DNA of 64,000 nucleotides from JBDTVS01 sp040007095 (GTDB lineage: Bacteria; Acidobacteriota; Vicinamibacteria; Vicinamibacterales; CAVVIG01): contig JBDTVS010000076.1 of the NCBI GenBank assembly GCA_040007095.1, positions 62,001 to 126,000 of the forward strand, in the 5' to 3' direction. Made by a program: the position numbers and the translations under genes. Below are positions 1 to 8,227 of this stretch, in pieces. The notes below the pieces were generated by a model. It saw only the letters and a program-made list of their open reading frames with translations, did not search any database and was not told the origin of the DNA. Numbering within the stretch: the stretch's first letter is position 1; each line of letters begins with the position of its first letter.

Positions 1-249
1 GAGCGTTTGAGGCCAGCGACGGATTGCTGAACGTCGGCGACGGGAACACCCGCGTCATTCCCGGCCATTGTTTCTCTCGCCACGAAGGCCGACCTCAGCG
101 CGAGTCGAGACATGCTGCTGCTGGTGCAGGAGCGCCTCACGCCGATGGCGCGGCAGGGGAGGACGTGGACGGGCCATCGCCGCGGCGCCGACCAGGGATC
201 TCGATCGGAAATGGGATCCGCCAGTGGCGCGACCTTCGTGCGGCAATCG
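1..249 (+). pseudogene. C-terminal remnant of an MBL-fold hydrolase (cut by window start)
   Basis: Three plus-strand frames read in turn give a recognisable C-terminal end of a secreted MBL-fold hydrolase. First comes NTRVIPGH (the family's late PGHG box), then LATKADLSASRDMLLLVQER in the next frame, then AIAAAPTRDLDRKWD in the third. The two frame changes fall near bases 62-80 and 165-180, and the glycine after PGH is lost. The start lies outside the window. It is read here as a decayed gene upstream of the PQQ dehydrogenase. Sequencing error could also explain one shift, but two shifts within 120 bases make decay more likely. Confidence 0.55.
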
Positions 250-277
250 TCTAACAACCTTCGCAGGAGAGACCCCA

Positions 278-2413
278 ATGAAGCGGACGCTGTTGATGGT
301 GGCCATGGCAGGCGCCGTGGTCGTCACCCTTCGCTCTATCTCGAGGCCTCTCGATGCACAGGCGCTCAACAGCCCGACATTCACGGCGGCCCAGGCCACC
401 CTGGGGAAGGACGCGTATACGCAGAATTGCTCGTCGTGCCACGGCGGCAACCTCGACGATGGCGAGTTCGCCCCACCGTTGAAGGGCGTTGAGTTTCGGC
501 AGCGCTGGGGCGGAAAATCACTCGACGCGCTGTTTATGGATATGAGCACGCGAATGCCGACCGCGGCACCTGGTTCCCTGGGCGATGCGACCTACGTGCA
601 GGTGCTCGCCTACGTGCTGCAGGAGAACGGATTCCCAGCCGGAACCACACCGGTCGATGCGCAGCGCCTTTCCTCGGTCATGCTGCCGTCGTTCTCCGGT
701 GGCCCGGGGGGTGGCTTGACGGCCGGCGTCAGCCTGCCTTCGTTCCCGACCCGGACCAATCCGCTCGACAAGTACACACCGGTAACCGATGCGATGCTCG
801 CCAACCCGCCAGCCAGCGAATGGCTCGGGTGGCGGCGGACGCAGGACGGAGCGGGCTTCAGCCCCTTGACGCAGATCACGAAGGCCAACGTCGGCGAACT
901 TCGGACAGCGTGGGTGTGGTCGTTGCCGAACGGCTCCAACGAGGCGACGCCGCTGTTCCACGACGGCGTCCTGTTCGTGCACGCCTTCGGGGACAAGCTG
1001 CAGGCACTCGATGCCGCGACCGGAGACCTGCTCTGGCAGTACTCCAGGCGGTTGCCAATGGGCTCGCCGGCCAGCGTCAAGCGTCACATCGCGCTTCATG
1101 GCGACAAAGTGCTCGTCGCGACTTCTGATGTTCATGTCGTCGCGCTCGACATTCATACCGGGAGGGTCCTCTGGGACAAGGCGGTCGCTGAGGCCAAGGC
1201 CGGATACGGCATGACAGGTGGGCCGACGATCGCGAACGGCAAGGTGATTGTCGGCACGAACGGCCGCGCACCGGGTGGCAACTTCATCGTGGCTCTCGAC
1301 GCCAACACCGGTCAGGAATCGTGGCGCTTCAACACGATCGCAAAGCCCGGCGAGCCCGGCGGCGACAGCTGGAACGGCGTACCGTTCGAGAAGCGCAATG
1401 GGGGATCGGTCTGGGTCGCGGGTAGCTACGACGTCGCGTCCAATCTCGTGTACTTCGGAGTGGCACAGACGTACGACACCGGCCCTTACCGCGACCTGAT
1501 CCCCCAAGGCGGTGTCACGAACGACCTGCTGTACACAGACTCGACGGTGGCGATCAATCCGGACACCGGGAAGCTGGTCTGGCACTTCCAGCATCAGCCC
1601 AACGACCAGTGGGATTTCGATTGGGCGTTCGGCCGCGTCCTCTTCAAAATGCCGGTGGGCGGCACCACGAAAACGGTCATCGCGACATCGGGTAAGCAGG
1701 CCATCTACGACGTGGTCGAGGCAGAGACAGGCAAGTACGTCGCGTCGATGGACCTCGGCCTGCAGAACGTGGTGTTGAACGTCGACCCGCGAACCGGCGC
1801 GAAGGCGATCAACCCCAGGCTGATCCCGGGGAAGGACACCATTACGGTGTGCCCGCACGCCGGCGGAGCCAAATCGTGGATTCCTGAATCGTACAATCCG
1901 GCGACCAAGGCGATGTTCGTTCCGCTCGTGGAGTCGTGCATGGATCTGACGCCCGTCGCACCGGGCGGGCGAGGCAGCCTCTCGACCGGCGTGCGTTGGA
2001 CGCTGCGTCCGCGCGCCGACAGCGACGGCAAGTACGGACGGCTGGAGGCGATCAATCTCGAGACCAGGAAGGTCTTGTGGACCTATCGTCAACGCGCGCC
2101 TCTTTCATCAGGCGTGCTGGCGACGGCTGGCGGCGTCGTGTTCGTCGGCGCCCTCGATCGCGTGTTCGCGGCTTACGACGACGCGAACGGAAAGGAATTG
2201 TGGCGGATTCGTCTGAATGACGTGCCTAACTCGGCGCCGATCAGCTACTCGATTGGCGGCCGGCAGTACGTCGCCGTCGTCGTCGGCAACGGTGGGGCGC
2301 AGGCAGCCACGTTTCCAGGGCTGGTCCCGGAGATCCGAAACCCGCCGGACCGCGGCGCCGCCATCTGGGTATTCCAGCTTCCTGACCGGTTGACGACCAC
2401 CGCCGTCCGTTGA
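278..2413 (+). CDS. Exported PQQ-dependent dehydrogenase with N-terminal cytochrome c domain
   Basis: The ATG at 278 follows AGGAGA at 7 bases and opens a signal peptide (MKRTLLMVAMAGAVVV...). The longer open frame upstream is the MBL remnant. The 711-residue protein has a c-type heme site CSSCH at residues 51-55. It then carries an eight-bladed quinoprotein propeller with the usual signature near residue 180 (EWLGWRRTQDGAGFSPL), a WDFDW segment likely holding the catalytic Asp, and a C-terminal GGVVFVGALDRVFAAYD blade. By family it oxidises an alcohol or sugar in the periplasm with PQQ and passes electrons to the heme. The cytochrome domain is N-terminal, whereas classical type II alcohol dehydrogenases carry it at the C-terminus. 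The substrate is unknown, and no PQQ synthesis genes are in the window. Confidence 0.88.
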   Translation: MKRTLLMVAMAGAVVVTLRSISRPLDAQALNSPTFTAAQATLGKDAYTQNCSSCHGGNLDDGEFAPPLKGVEFRQRWGGKSLDALFMDMSTRMPTAAPGSLGDATYVQVLAYVLQENGFPAGTTPVDAQRLSSVMLPSFSGGPGGGLTAGVSLPSFPTRTNPLDKYTPVTDAMLANPPASEWLGWRRTQDGAGFSPLTQITKANVGELRTAWVWSLPNGSNEATPLFHDGVLFVHAFGDKLQALDAATGDLLWQYSRRLPMGSPASVKRHIALHGDKVLVATSDVHVVALDIHTGRVLWDKAVAEAKAGYGMTGGPTIANGKVIVGTNGRAPGGNFIVALDANTGQESWRFNTIAKPGEPGGDSWNGVPFEKRNGGSVWVAGSYDVASNLVYFGVAQTYDTGPYRDLIPQGGVTNDLLYTDSTVAINPDTGKLVWHFQHQPNDQWDFDWAFGRVLFKMPVGGTTKTVIATSGKQAIYDVVEAETGKYVASMDLGLQNVVLNVDPRTGAKAINPRLIPGKDTITVCPHAGGAKSWIPESYNPATKAMFVPLVESCMDLTPVAPGGRGSLSTGVRWTLRPRADSDGKYGRLEAINLETRKVLWTYRQRAPLSSGVLATAGGVVFVGALDRVFAAYDDANGKELWRIRLNDVPNSAPISYSIGGRQYVAVVVGNGGAQAATFPGLVPEIRNPPDRGAAIWVFQLPDRLTTTAVR

Positions 2414-2481
2414 CGTTGGCGCAGAATTGTTGGCAACCGACATCTGAAAATTCGCCCTTAAGAAGATTCACCACAAATTAA

Positions 2482-2508
2482 GGCCCATCTTCAGGACTTC
2501 GATGGGCC
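2482..2508. terminator. Hairpin downstream of the PQQ dehydrogenase
   Basis: GGCCCATC at 2482-2489 and GATGGGCC at 2501-2508 form a perfect 8-bp stem with an 11-base loop, about 70 bases after the stop codon. Only a short T-run (TTTT) follows further down, so it may be a weak terminator or an RNA-stabilising hairpin. Confidence 0.35.
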
Positions 2509-2625
2509 ACAGCCGCTACGTTTTCCCACGTCGACATCCCATGGCTGCCAGGCGAATCACCGGAGCCAGGGCCCAAGGCTGCGCGGGCGCAGTCTCGACA
2601 GGGCGATTCCAGGAGCAAGGATGAC

Positions 2626-3942
2626 ATGCAGACAAGGTGGGTAAGCGTCGTATTCGTCCCACTGGCCTTCGCCGTTCTCGGTTGGTCCATGTTCGACGTC
2701 GTCCCACCGGTACGCGTCCTTGCGCAGAGCAATGCCGTTCCGGCGCAAGGCGAGACGCCCCGCCCCCGGCCGCCCCAGGCCCCGCCGCACCTGGAGGCGA
2801 AGGGCGCTCCGTCGCACCAAGGTCCACCGCCTGGCGTACAGCCATTGCCGATTGATCTCTTCACCTCGAAGAACTTCTACAAGGACCGTGCGCTCTGGCT
2901 CGACAAGCGCTACTACCGTTGCAACAACTCGATCACGTTGTCGCAGTTCTGGAATGCGCCGGAACGGCTCGGCGCTCGCTTTCCCGCCACGGCCACGTGG
3001 GGCGACTGCGACACGGATCTGGATCGGCAAAGCATCCTGAGTCCGTATCCATACAAGACGGCACAGGAGCACTACGATGCCCTGCTCGCCGATGCGAAGC
3101 AGAGGGGTGGTCCCACGGCATACACCAAGGCGACCGTTCCTGATTGGGACGGGTATTACCAGCGCGTCGGCTCGCACCAGGGGTCCTGGTGGATCTGGGG
3201 TGTAGCCCAGCCATCGACCCTTCTGTCAGTGCTGACCCCAAATTATCAGCAGCGGGCCGTTCAGCAGATGTATCACGAGGCGGTCGATAACTCGGCCCAG
3301 TGGAACGCGTCCTTCTGCTATCCGGAGGGATTCATGCGCTGGTGGGCCGGGCCCTCTGGCGCGACCAGTTTCCAGCTCACGACGACGCCCTGGATGGTCC
3401 AGTTCCTGTCGAGTTCCGCCGACAACTTCGTGCGCCAGGTGATGATCGGCAAGACGAGTCACGTCCAGAAGGTCCCCCAGTGGTATGGCGAGACGATCGG
3501 CTTCTGGGACGGAACCACGCTCATCAGCTGGACCGCAAAGGTGCAGCCGTGGACTTTGACCCACTCGCTGTTCGAGTTCAGCGACAAGATGGAAACGATC
3601 GAGATCGTCAAGCCGACCTCCGACGATCGCGGCGCGTTCACGGGCGTCTCTCACGAGACCATCTTTTACGACGCTGACGCGTTCGCGGCGCCCGTGCGCG
3701 CGACGATGTTGATACGCCGGGTCAAGACGCCCGCGGATCCCGATGCCCGCTTCTCCTTCGTCGAGTGCCTGAGCAACATCCGCAACGTCAAGGGGCGGCC
3801 GACGCAGCTGACTCCCGGGCATCCGGAGTTCGTCGACTACTACGGCCGGCCATGGGCCCAGAACTGGGAAAAGCATCTTGAAGCCGGCTGGGACAAACCG
3901 CAGGAGGAACTGCCCGCGGCGATCACCGACATCTTCAAGTGA
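2626..3942 (+). CDS. Exported protein of unknown family
   Basis: The ATG at 2626 follows AAGGATGAC. The first ~33 residues form a signal peptide ending near VLAQS. The mature part (438 residues in all) is rich in Trp and Tyr. It contains WYGETIGFWDGTTLISWTAK, a variant of the GxWDGDTLVxxTT box also seen in the exported proteins at 9328-10242, 11789-12709 and 17002-18021. It ends with HPEFVDYYGRPWAQNWEKH. The fold is probably a beta-rich periplasmic domain, and no catalytic residues can be assigned. It lies 212 bases after the PQQ dehydrogenase in the same direction, so joint expression is possible, although a hairpin lies between them. The function is unknown. Confidence 0.72.
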   Translation: MQTRWVSVVFVPLAFAVLGWSMFDVVPPVRVLAQSNAVPAQGETPRPRPPQAPPHLEAKGAPSHQGPPPGVQPLPIDLFTSKNFYKDRALWLDKRYYRCNNSITLSQFWNAPERLGARFPATATWGDCDTDLDRQSILSPYPYKTAQEHYDALLADAKQRGGPTAYTKATVPDWDGYYQRVGSHQGSWWIWGVAQPSTLLSVLTPNYQQRAVQQMYHEAVDNSAQWNASFCYPEGFMRWWAGPSGATSFQLTTTPWMVQFLSSSADNFVRQVMIGKTSHVQKVPQWYGETIGFWDGTTLISWTAKVQPWTLTHSLFEFSDKMETIEIVKPTSDDRGAFTGVSHETIFYDADAFAAPVRATMLIRRVKTPADPDARFSFVECLSNIRNVKGRPTQLTPGHPEFVDYYGRPWAQNWEKHLEAGWDKPQEELPAAITDIFK

Positions 3943-3947
3943 GCCTT

Positions 3948-4107
3948 AGGACCCGTAGATGAATAGCGTGCGCATTCTGGCCGCCGATGCATCCCGCCGG
4001 GCTGCGTTGCTCGTCACTTGCATACGCCCGGTATGCGCGCTCCTCGCGCCTTGCCGGGCGGGCGCCTCGACGCCCAGAATGGCACACGCTATTCATCTAC
4101 GGGTCCT
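3948..4107 (+). repeat. 160-bp palindromic element, copy 1
   Basis: The element starts 6 bases after the stop of the preceding gene. Outer arms of ~33 bases (3948-3980 and 4074-4107, beginning AGGACCCGTAGATGAAT) are near-perfect inverted repeats. They enclose a 93-base core with its own hairpins: GCATAC-GCCCG-GTATGC, and CCCGCC paired with GGCGGG. The core matches copy 2 (7227-7385, opposite orientation) at all but two positions. The arms differ clearly between copies yet stay self-complementary within each copy. It is not a known IS end and encodes no convincing protein. Confidence 0.85.
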
Positions 4108-4113
4108 TGGCAT

Positions 4114-4417
4114 GAACCACCGCTGTCGTTGCGGATGTCATCCGAGGACATGGGCAGCGACGATCGTGACGGTCGTCCTCGGCGTGTGTGCCGTGTCGGG
4201 CCGGTCCGCTCAGCTGGGGGCTGACGTGCTGGACGCGGCTGAAAAGGCGATGGGAACGGCCGGGTTGTCATCGCTTCGCCACGAGGGTGGCGAGGGGGCG
4301 GTATACCTCGTGGGCGCAGCGGTCCCTACGGCTGGCGGGCCCTGGCGGCAGTTCACGGTGAAGCGTCCCGGCGTCCACTGGGGCCGTTCGACGTGGAAAG
4401 ATTTCCTCGTCATGGTC
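4114..4417 (+). pseudogene. N-terminal remnant of an MBL-fold protein
   Basis: The ATG at 4114, just after the palindromic element, opens a signal-peptide-like start (TWAATIVTVVLGVCAVSG). This is followed by LDAAEKAMGTAGLSSLRHEG and YLVGAAVPTAGGPWRQFTVKR, which resembles the N-terminal segment of a family of secreted acidobacterial/proteobacterial MBL hydrolases. The similarity stops near 4417. From there a different frame encodes part of a TonB receptor, so the gene is truncated. No metal-binding motif is present. Confidence 0.45.
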
Positions 4418-4852
4418 GGTGAATCCGCTGTCGCAGGACCTGCGTGCGTCCGGCGGCGACTTCTGCGGGACGATCAGCGACCTGCGCTTCGGGCAGGCTA
4501 TTCCGAGTCAGACCTTCAACGCCGACATCCTGCGCGGGTTCAACGTGCGGCCGTATAACTGGGAGGTGTCGGCTGGTGTTCAGCACCAGTTCGCGCCGGG
4601 TCTGGCGGTCGACTTTGGATACTTCCGGCGGATCTACGGCAACTTCGTGGTGACCGACAACCGCGCGGTGACCGCGTCCGATTTTGGCACCTACGGCGTC
4701 ACCGCCCCCAATGACAGTCGCCTGCCGAGAGGCAGCGGTTACACCGTGAGCGGTCTCTACGATGTGAACCCGAACAAGCTCGGCCAGGTGGACAACTACG
4801 TCACGTCCAGCGACGACTTCGGTACGCAGTACGAGCACTGGAACGGGGTAGG
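4418..4852 (+). pseudogene. Internal fragment of a TonB-dependent receptor
   Basis: About 145 codons from 4418 encode beta-barrel sequence of the Oar-like receptor type: RPYNWEVSAGVQHQF, VDFGYFRRIYGNFVVTDNRA and APNDSRLPRGSGYTVSGLYD, ending at YEHWNGV. The same segment in the intact receptor at 19860-22970 reads SAGVQHELLPRVSVDASYS...NDPRLPGGGGYPVS...HYWHGVDV. Neither the plug domain nor the C-terminal strand is present. At ~4850 the sequence runs straight into the truncated end of the oppositely oriented regulator. This is a recombination scar, not a functional gene. Confidence 0.7.
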
Positions 4853-5762
4853 ATTTCACCGTGCGTATTCCACGTCCCGCCACCCGGGTTGAGACCGACA
4901 TCGCCAACGGTTCGGACTTCGGATGCTGAGAGTCTCGCGATCTTGAGGCGTCCACTCGCGAAAAAGCCGACGGCGTCGCTTCGGGGTGACCAGAACGGTC
5001 GTGACGCGCCATCTGTCCCGGCGAGAGGACGAGTCTCACCGGAACTCAGGATCCGCACCCACAGTCGGGTGCGGCCCGTATCATCGTCCTGTACGACAAA
5101 GGCCACGAGGCGGCTGTCGGGCGACAGGACTGCGCCGGACAGCGCGCGAGTTGCGGCGGGAAGATCCATCACCGTTCGGATCGAGCCAAGCGGAGCGCTG
5201 GCCGTCCTGTTGCGACTGAAGGCGACGGCAATCAGTGCGATAGAAACCACCAGGACTGCTGCTGTGCCGATAAGAGTGCGGCTCCACCGACTCGTTGGAA
5301 CGTTGGCAGCGACCTGGACCGGCGGGGATGTTGGCGTCGGAGCCGCTGCAGGTGGTGGCGATATCGTGTCCGAGGTTTCAGAGACCGGTTCGACCGTGTC
5401 CGTGGTCCTCTGGACAATCGTCACCGGCGCGATAAACCGGTAACCGTGTCTGGGAACGGTGACGACGACTGAGGTTGGCTGGCCTCGTCGCCAAGAACGC
5501 GACGGACCGACCAGATGCGCTGGGTCAGGCTGTCGTCGGTGACGAACGAATCTGGCCAGATTGCCTTGACCAGTTCCTCCTTGCCGACCACCCGGTCGCG
5601 GTGGCGCACCAGCATGACGAGCGCCTCGAATACCCGGCTGGTCAGATGGACAGTCTGATCCCCGTGCCAGAGTTTGCGCCCCGCTGCATCCAGACGGAAT
5701 TGGCCGAAACAGTATTCGGAGTTGATGCCAGCCATATGTCTGATCGGGTTCGTCTCACTCAT
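4853..5762 (-). pseudogene. Frameshifted, truncated winged-helix/WD40-type regulator
   Basis: From the ATG at 5762 the minus strand encodes an OmpR-type winged-helix domain (FGQFRLDAAGRKLWHGDQ..., LTSRVFEALVMLVRHRD, VVGKEELVKAIWPDSFVTD). Near 5452-5462 the frame slips. The expected family motif VVTVPRHGYRFIAPV is intact in the next frame, so a single missing base is enough to explain it. The second frame continues with a Pro-rich linker, one membrane helix (LIGTAAVLVVSIALIAVAF) and the first TolB/WD40-like repeat (LSPDSRLVAFV, PFWSPRSDAVGFFA). It is cut at ~4853 by the TonB-receptor fragment. The intact family is a one-component membrane regulator common in Acidobacteria. Confidence 0.72.
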
Positions 5763-5967
5763 GGCTTGGCTTGCCGGGGCCCCGACATTAGCACGATTTT
5801 GAAGCGTTTCTTCAGGATTGGGCGTGGCGCGCGATAGGCCACGCCTCCGTCTCAGCCGCGAAATTCACGATACGTGGAGGCGAGAATTGCAGCCGGCCTG
5901 TTGTCCACCCGACCTGCGGCGCAGGGCCGAAGCGGGCAGGGGCCGAAGGTCGCGAGGATTGAGGGCC

Positions 5968-6186
5968 GGCACTGAATTCACCGTGCACGAGAACACGCGC
6001 GAGAACCTCGCCGAGGCGGTCTGTGATCGGCTCGCGAATTGTGGATTCCTCCCGGGCGCGAAGGCCTGCTACCTGCCCAGGAAAACGTTCAAGGAACGGA
6101 TGACCGTCGGCAGCGGGTAGAATCGGGTGGAACTTTTCAACTTTGGCCCCGCGCACACCAATGGAGACGCCATCGTTGTCAGACCG
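5968..6186 (+). pseudogene. Short internal remnant of an MBL-fold hydrolase with in-frame stop
   Basis: In one frame the sequence reads GTEFTVHENTRENLAEAV, then YLPRKTFKERMTVGSG, a TAG at 6118-6120, and VELFNFGPAHTNGDAIVV. This is the middle of a secreted MBL hydrolase, and AHTNGDA carries the family's third metal-ligand His. The HxHxDH segment and the C-terminus are missing. The sequence diverges at ~6186, 50 bases before the intact MBL gene. Confidence 0.55.
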
Positions 6187-6234
6187 CGCCGCATTACGGG
6201 CCGCGCGACTGACGCGCCGCGAGAGGAGATTGCG

Positions 6235-7227
6235 ATGAGGAGATGTCTGCTGATCGTCCTTGCATTGTCCGGTGCGATGACGTTGACGGTCCACGCCCAG
6301 GCGCCCGCAGGGGTCACACCTGAAAGCCTCGTGAAGGCGGCGAAGCGCGCCGCGGGTCTCGACTACGCAGGCACGTTCCTTCGCATCTGTGTGGCGCCCG
6401 ACAATCTCGAGGGCGCTGCGGGCCGGGGCGCTGCGCCGCCCGCCGCGCGCACGACGCCTGACCGCGCGCTCTGGTACGCAAAGCCCTACAAAGTGTTCGA
6501 CAACCTCTACTTCGTCGGCACGAAGATTCACTCCTCCTGGGCGCTGACGACGAACGACGGCATCGTTCTCATCGACACACTGTTCGATTATGCCGTGGAG
6601 CCGGAGATCGTCGAGGGCCTGACCACGCTCGGTCTTGATCCTCGCAGCATCAAGTACGTGCTGATCAGCCACGCGCACGGCGATCACGACCAGGGCGCGG
6701 CGCTGCTTCAGAGCCGTTACCGCGCAAAGATCGTGATGGGTGCGGCCGATTGGGATTCAACGCTCCAGCGTCCCGCGTCGACGCCGGGCGGCGTGCCAAA
6801 GCGCGACGTTGTCGTCGGACCCGAAGGCACGAGGATCACGCTCGGCGACACGACACTCGACGTGATCGCCACGCCGGGTCACACGCCGGGTACGCTGTCT
6901 TATATCTTCCCGGTCAGGGACAGGGGACGCCCGGTGGTGGTCGCGTACTCCGGCGGCACGGCGTTCAACTTCCCTCGACGGGCAGAGAACTTCGCCATCT
7001 ACCGCGACAGCCAGCGCAAGATGGCGAAGGCTGCGGCGCCGGCCGGCCCGACGGTCGTGATGTCGAACCACACCGAGTTCGACCACGCGTACGATCGCGT
7101 GCGAGCCGCGCAGCTGCCGCGTACGGCGGACGAGAAGCATCCGTATGAAACCGACCCGGCGACGGTGTTGCGGTATTTCGATCTGGGTGCTGACTGCGCG
7201 GAAGCGCAGCGGCTGTCGATGCAGTAA
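6235..7227 (+). CDS. Exported subclass-B3-like MBL-fold hydrolase
   Basis: The ATG at 6235 follows GAGAGGAG and opens a signal peptide (MRRCLLIVLALSGAMTLTVHAQ). The upstream in-frame codons belong to an unrelated MBL remnant. The 330-residue protein has the zinc motif HAHGDH at residues 146-151, GHTPG with a His near 217 and SNHTEFDH with a His near 279. That is the HxHxDH-His-His set and spacing of subclass B3. KVFDNLYFVGTKIHSSWAL is also typical of B3-like proteins. It should be a periplasmic metallo-hydrolase. Beta-lactam hydrolysis is possible but not shown, since many B3-like proteins have other substrates. The TAA stop overlaps the first base of the palindromic element copy 2. Confidence 0.85.
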   Translation: MRRCLLIVLALSGAMTLTVHAQAPAGVTPESLVKAAKRAAGLDYAGTFLRICVAPDNLEGAAGRGAAPPAARTTPDRALWYAKPYKVFDNLYFVGTKIHSSWALTTNDGIVLIDTLFDYAVEPEIVEGLTTLGLDPRSIKYVLISHAHGDHDQGAALLQSRYRAKIVMGAADWDSTLQRPASTPGGVPKRDVVVGPEGTRITLGDTTLDVIATPGHTPGTLSYIFPVRDRGRPVVVAYSGGTAFNFPRRAENFAIYRDSQRKMAKAAAPAGPTVVMSNHTEFDHAYDRVRAAQLPRTADEKHPYETDPATVLRYFDLGADCAEAQRLSMQ

Positions 7228-7385
7228 GGGCCTGTCAATGAACAAGGTGTGCAGTGTGGGCGTCGAGGCGCCCGCCCGGCAAGGCGCGAGGAGCGCGCAT
7301 ACCGGGCGTATGCAAGCGACGAGCAACGAAGCCCGGCGGGATGCATCGGCGGCCACACTGTATACTTTGTTCATTGACAGGCCCT
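7227..7385 (-). repeat. 160-bp palindromic element, copy 2
   Basis: This is an inverted copy of the element at 3948-4107. Its arms at 7227-7259 and 7353-7385 (AGGGCCTGTCAATGAAC...) pair with each other almost perfectly but differ from the copy 1 arms at about a third of positions. The 93-base core is ~98% identical to copy 1. It starts inside the TAA stop codon of the MBL gene. The 75 bases from here to the next gene hold nothing recognisable. Confidence 0.85.
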
Positions 7386-7460
7386 AAGACGGCGATCGCC
7401 GAAGTCCCCGTGTGACGGTTCCACGTCGTCGCCGGCGGCCGGGCCGCATCGGCCGCGAAA

Positions 7461-8216
7461 CTAACGCGTTGAGCACGGCGTGGGATCCCACCCAGCCGCG
7501 TCGGCCTGCCTGCGGAAGTCTGTGCTGGTGACCCAGGGGACGCGCAGATAGGTGGGATCGGTGACGACCGTGGTGACCGTGAACCACTCCGTGCCGTTCG
7601 GCGCTGTTTGGTAATCGTAGTATTCATTGACCGACGCGTTGGCGCTGAACGGCACGCCGTTCTTGCGCAAGTAACCGGGCCGCAGGTTGCTGGTGACGAC
7701 CTCGAGTGAGCGGCCCTGTCCGGTCACTTGCGACGATTGCGGTTGGCCGCCGAGGTTTTGGGTCACGAGCGTCGTGAGTGCACCCTCCCAGTGCGCCGAT
7801 GAATAACCTTGCCAGCTGCGCTCTGCGTCGGCCGGTGGCGCGCCACCGAAGTGGAACAGGCGTGTCTGCTGGCCCTGGTCGGTTTCGATCTGGAGCGTGT
7901 TGTCATCCCGCCAGGTGATGTGAAGGCGCCCCGGGATGCGCATGATGGCGGGGGCGCCGTAGGCTTTGCACGGCTGGCCGGCGGCTTCGTCCTTCGCGGG
8001 GTCCCAGGCATCGCCGACTTTGCGGGCTTCTGCGTTGATCGGGATGCTGGCGAAATCGCCCTTGATGGGAGTCACCATCCGCCAGCGCCAGTCTTCGGTG
8101 ACGATGGAGACCCAGTAGCCGGTGAAATCGACGGGCGCGACGGCCTTCGGGGTCCCGGACTGAGCCAGCAACGCTGGAGCGGTCACCATTATGGCAATCA
8201 GAATGCGGCTCATCAT
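7461..8216 (-). CDS. Exported protein of unknown family (family A, copy 1)
   Basis: The ATG at 8216 follows GGAG at 6 bases. The signal peptide is short (MMSRILIAIMVTAPALLAQ). The 251-residue protein contains DFTGYWVSIVTEDWRWRMV and PIKGDFASIPIN, matched closely by the paralogue at 12732-13508 (DLTGYWVSVVTEEWRWRMI). Other shared features are a WDP box, CKAYGA, a central QTRLF/LxF segment, a WEG/WEP loop, and a C-terminal VxDPxYL segment with one Cys near the end. It is probably a beta-rich periplasmic protein. It lies 11 bases after the MBL gene 8228-9205, so the two are likely co-transcribed. The function is unknown. Confidence 0.78.
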   Translation of the reverse strand: MMSRILIAIMVTAPALLAQSGTPKAVAPVDFTGYWVSIVTEDWRWRMVTPIKGDFASIPINAEARKVGDAWDPAKDEAAGQPCKAYGAPAIMRIPGRLHITWRDDNTLQIETDQGQQTRLFHFGGAPPADAERSWQGYSSAHWEGALTTLVTQNLGGQPQSSQVTGQGRSLEVVTSNLRPGYLRKNGVPFSANASVNEYYDYQTAPNGTEWFTVTTVVTDPTYLRVPWVTSTDFRRQADAAGWDPTPCSTR

Positions 8217-8227
8217 GCCGGTCTCCG

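Noticed and set aside
518..2092. Long open frame (524 codons) on the minus strand
   Set aside because: It is antisense to the clear PQQ dehydrogenase, has no family signal, and long antisense frames are expected at this GC content.
3959..4558. 199-codon protein starting inside the palindromic element
   Set aside because: The frame simply runs through the element, an MBL remnant and an out-of-frame part of the TonB-receptor fragment; there is no ribosome site. The similar frame in copy 2 differs by amino-acid-changing substitutions, so no protein-level selection is visible.
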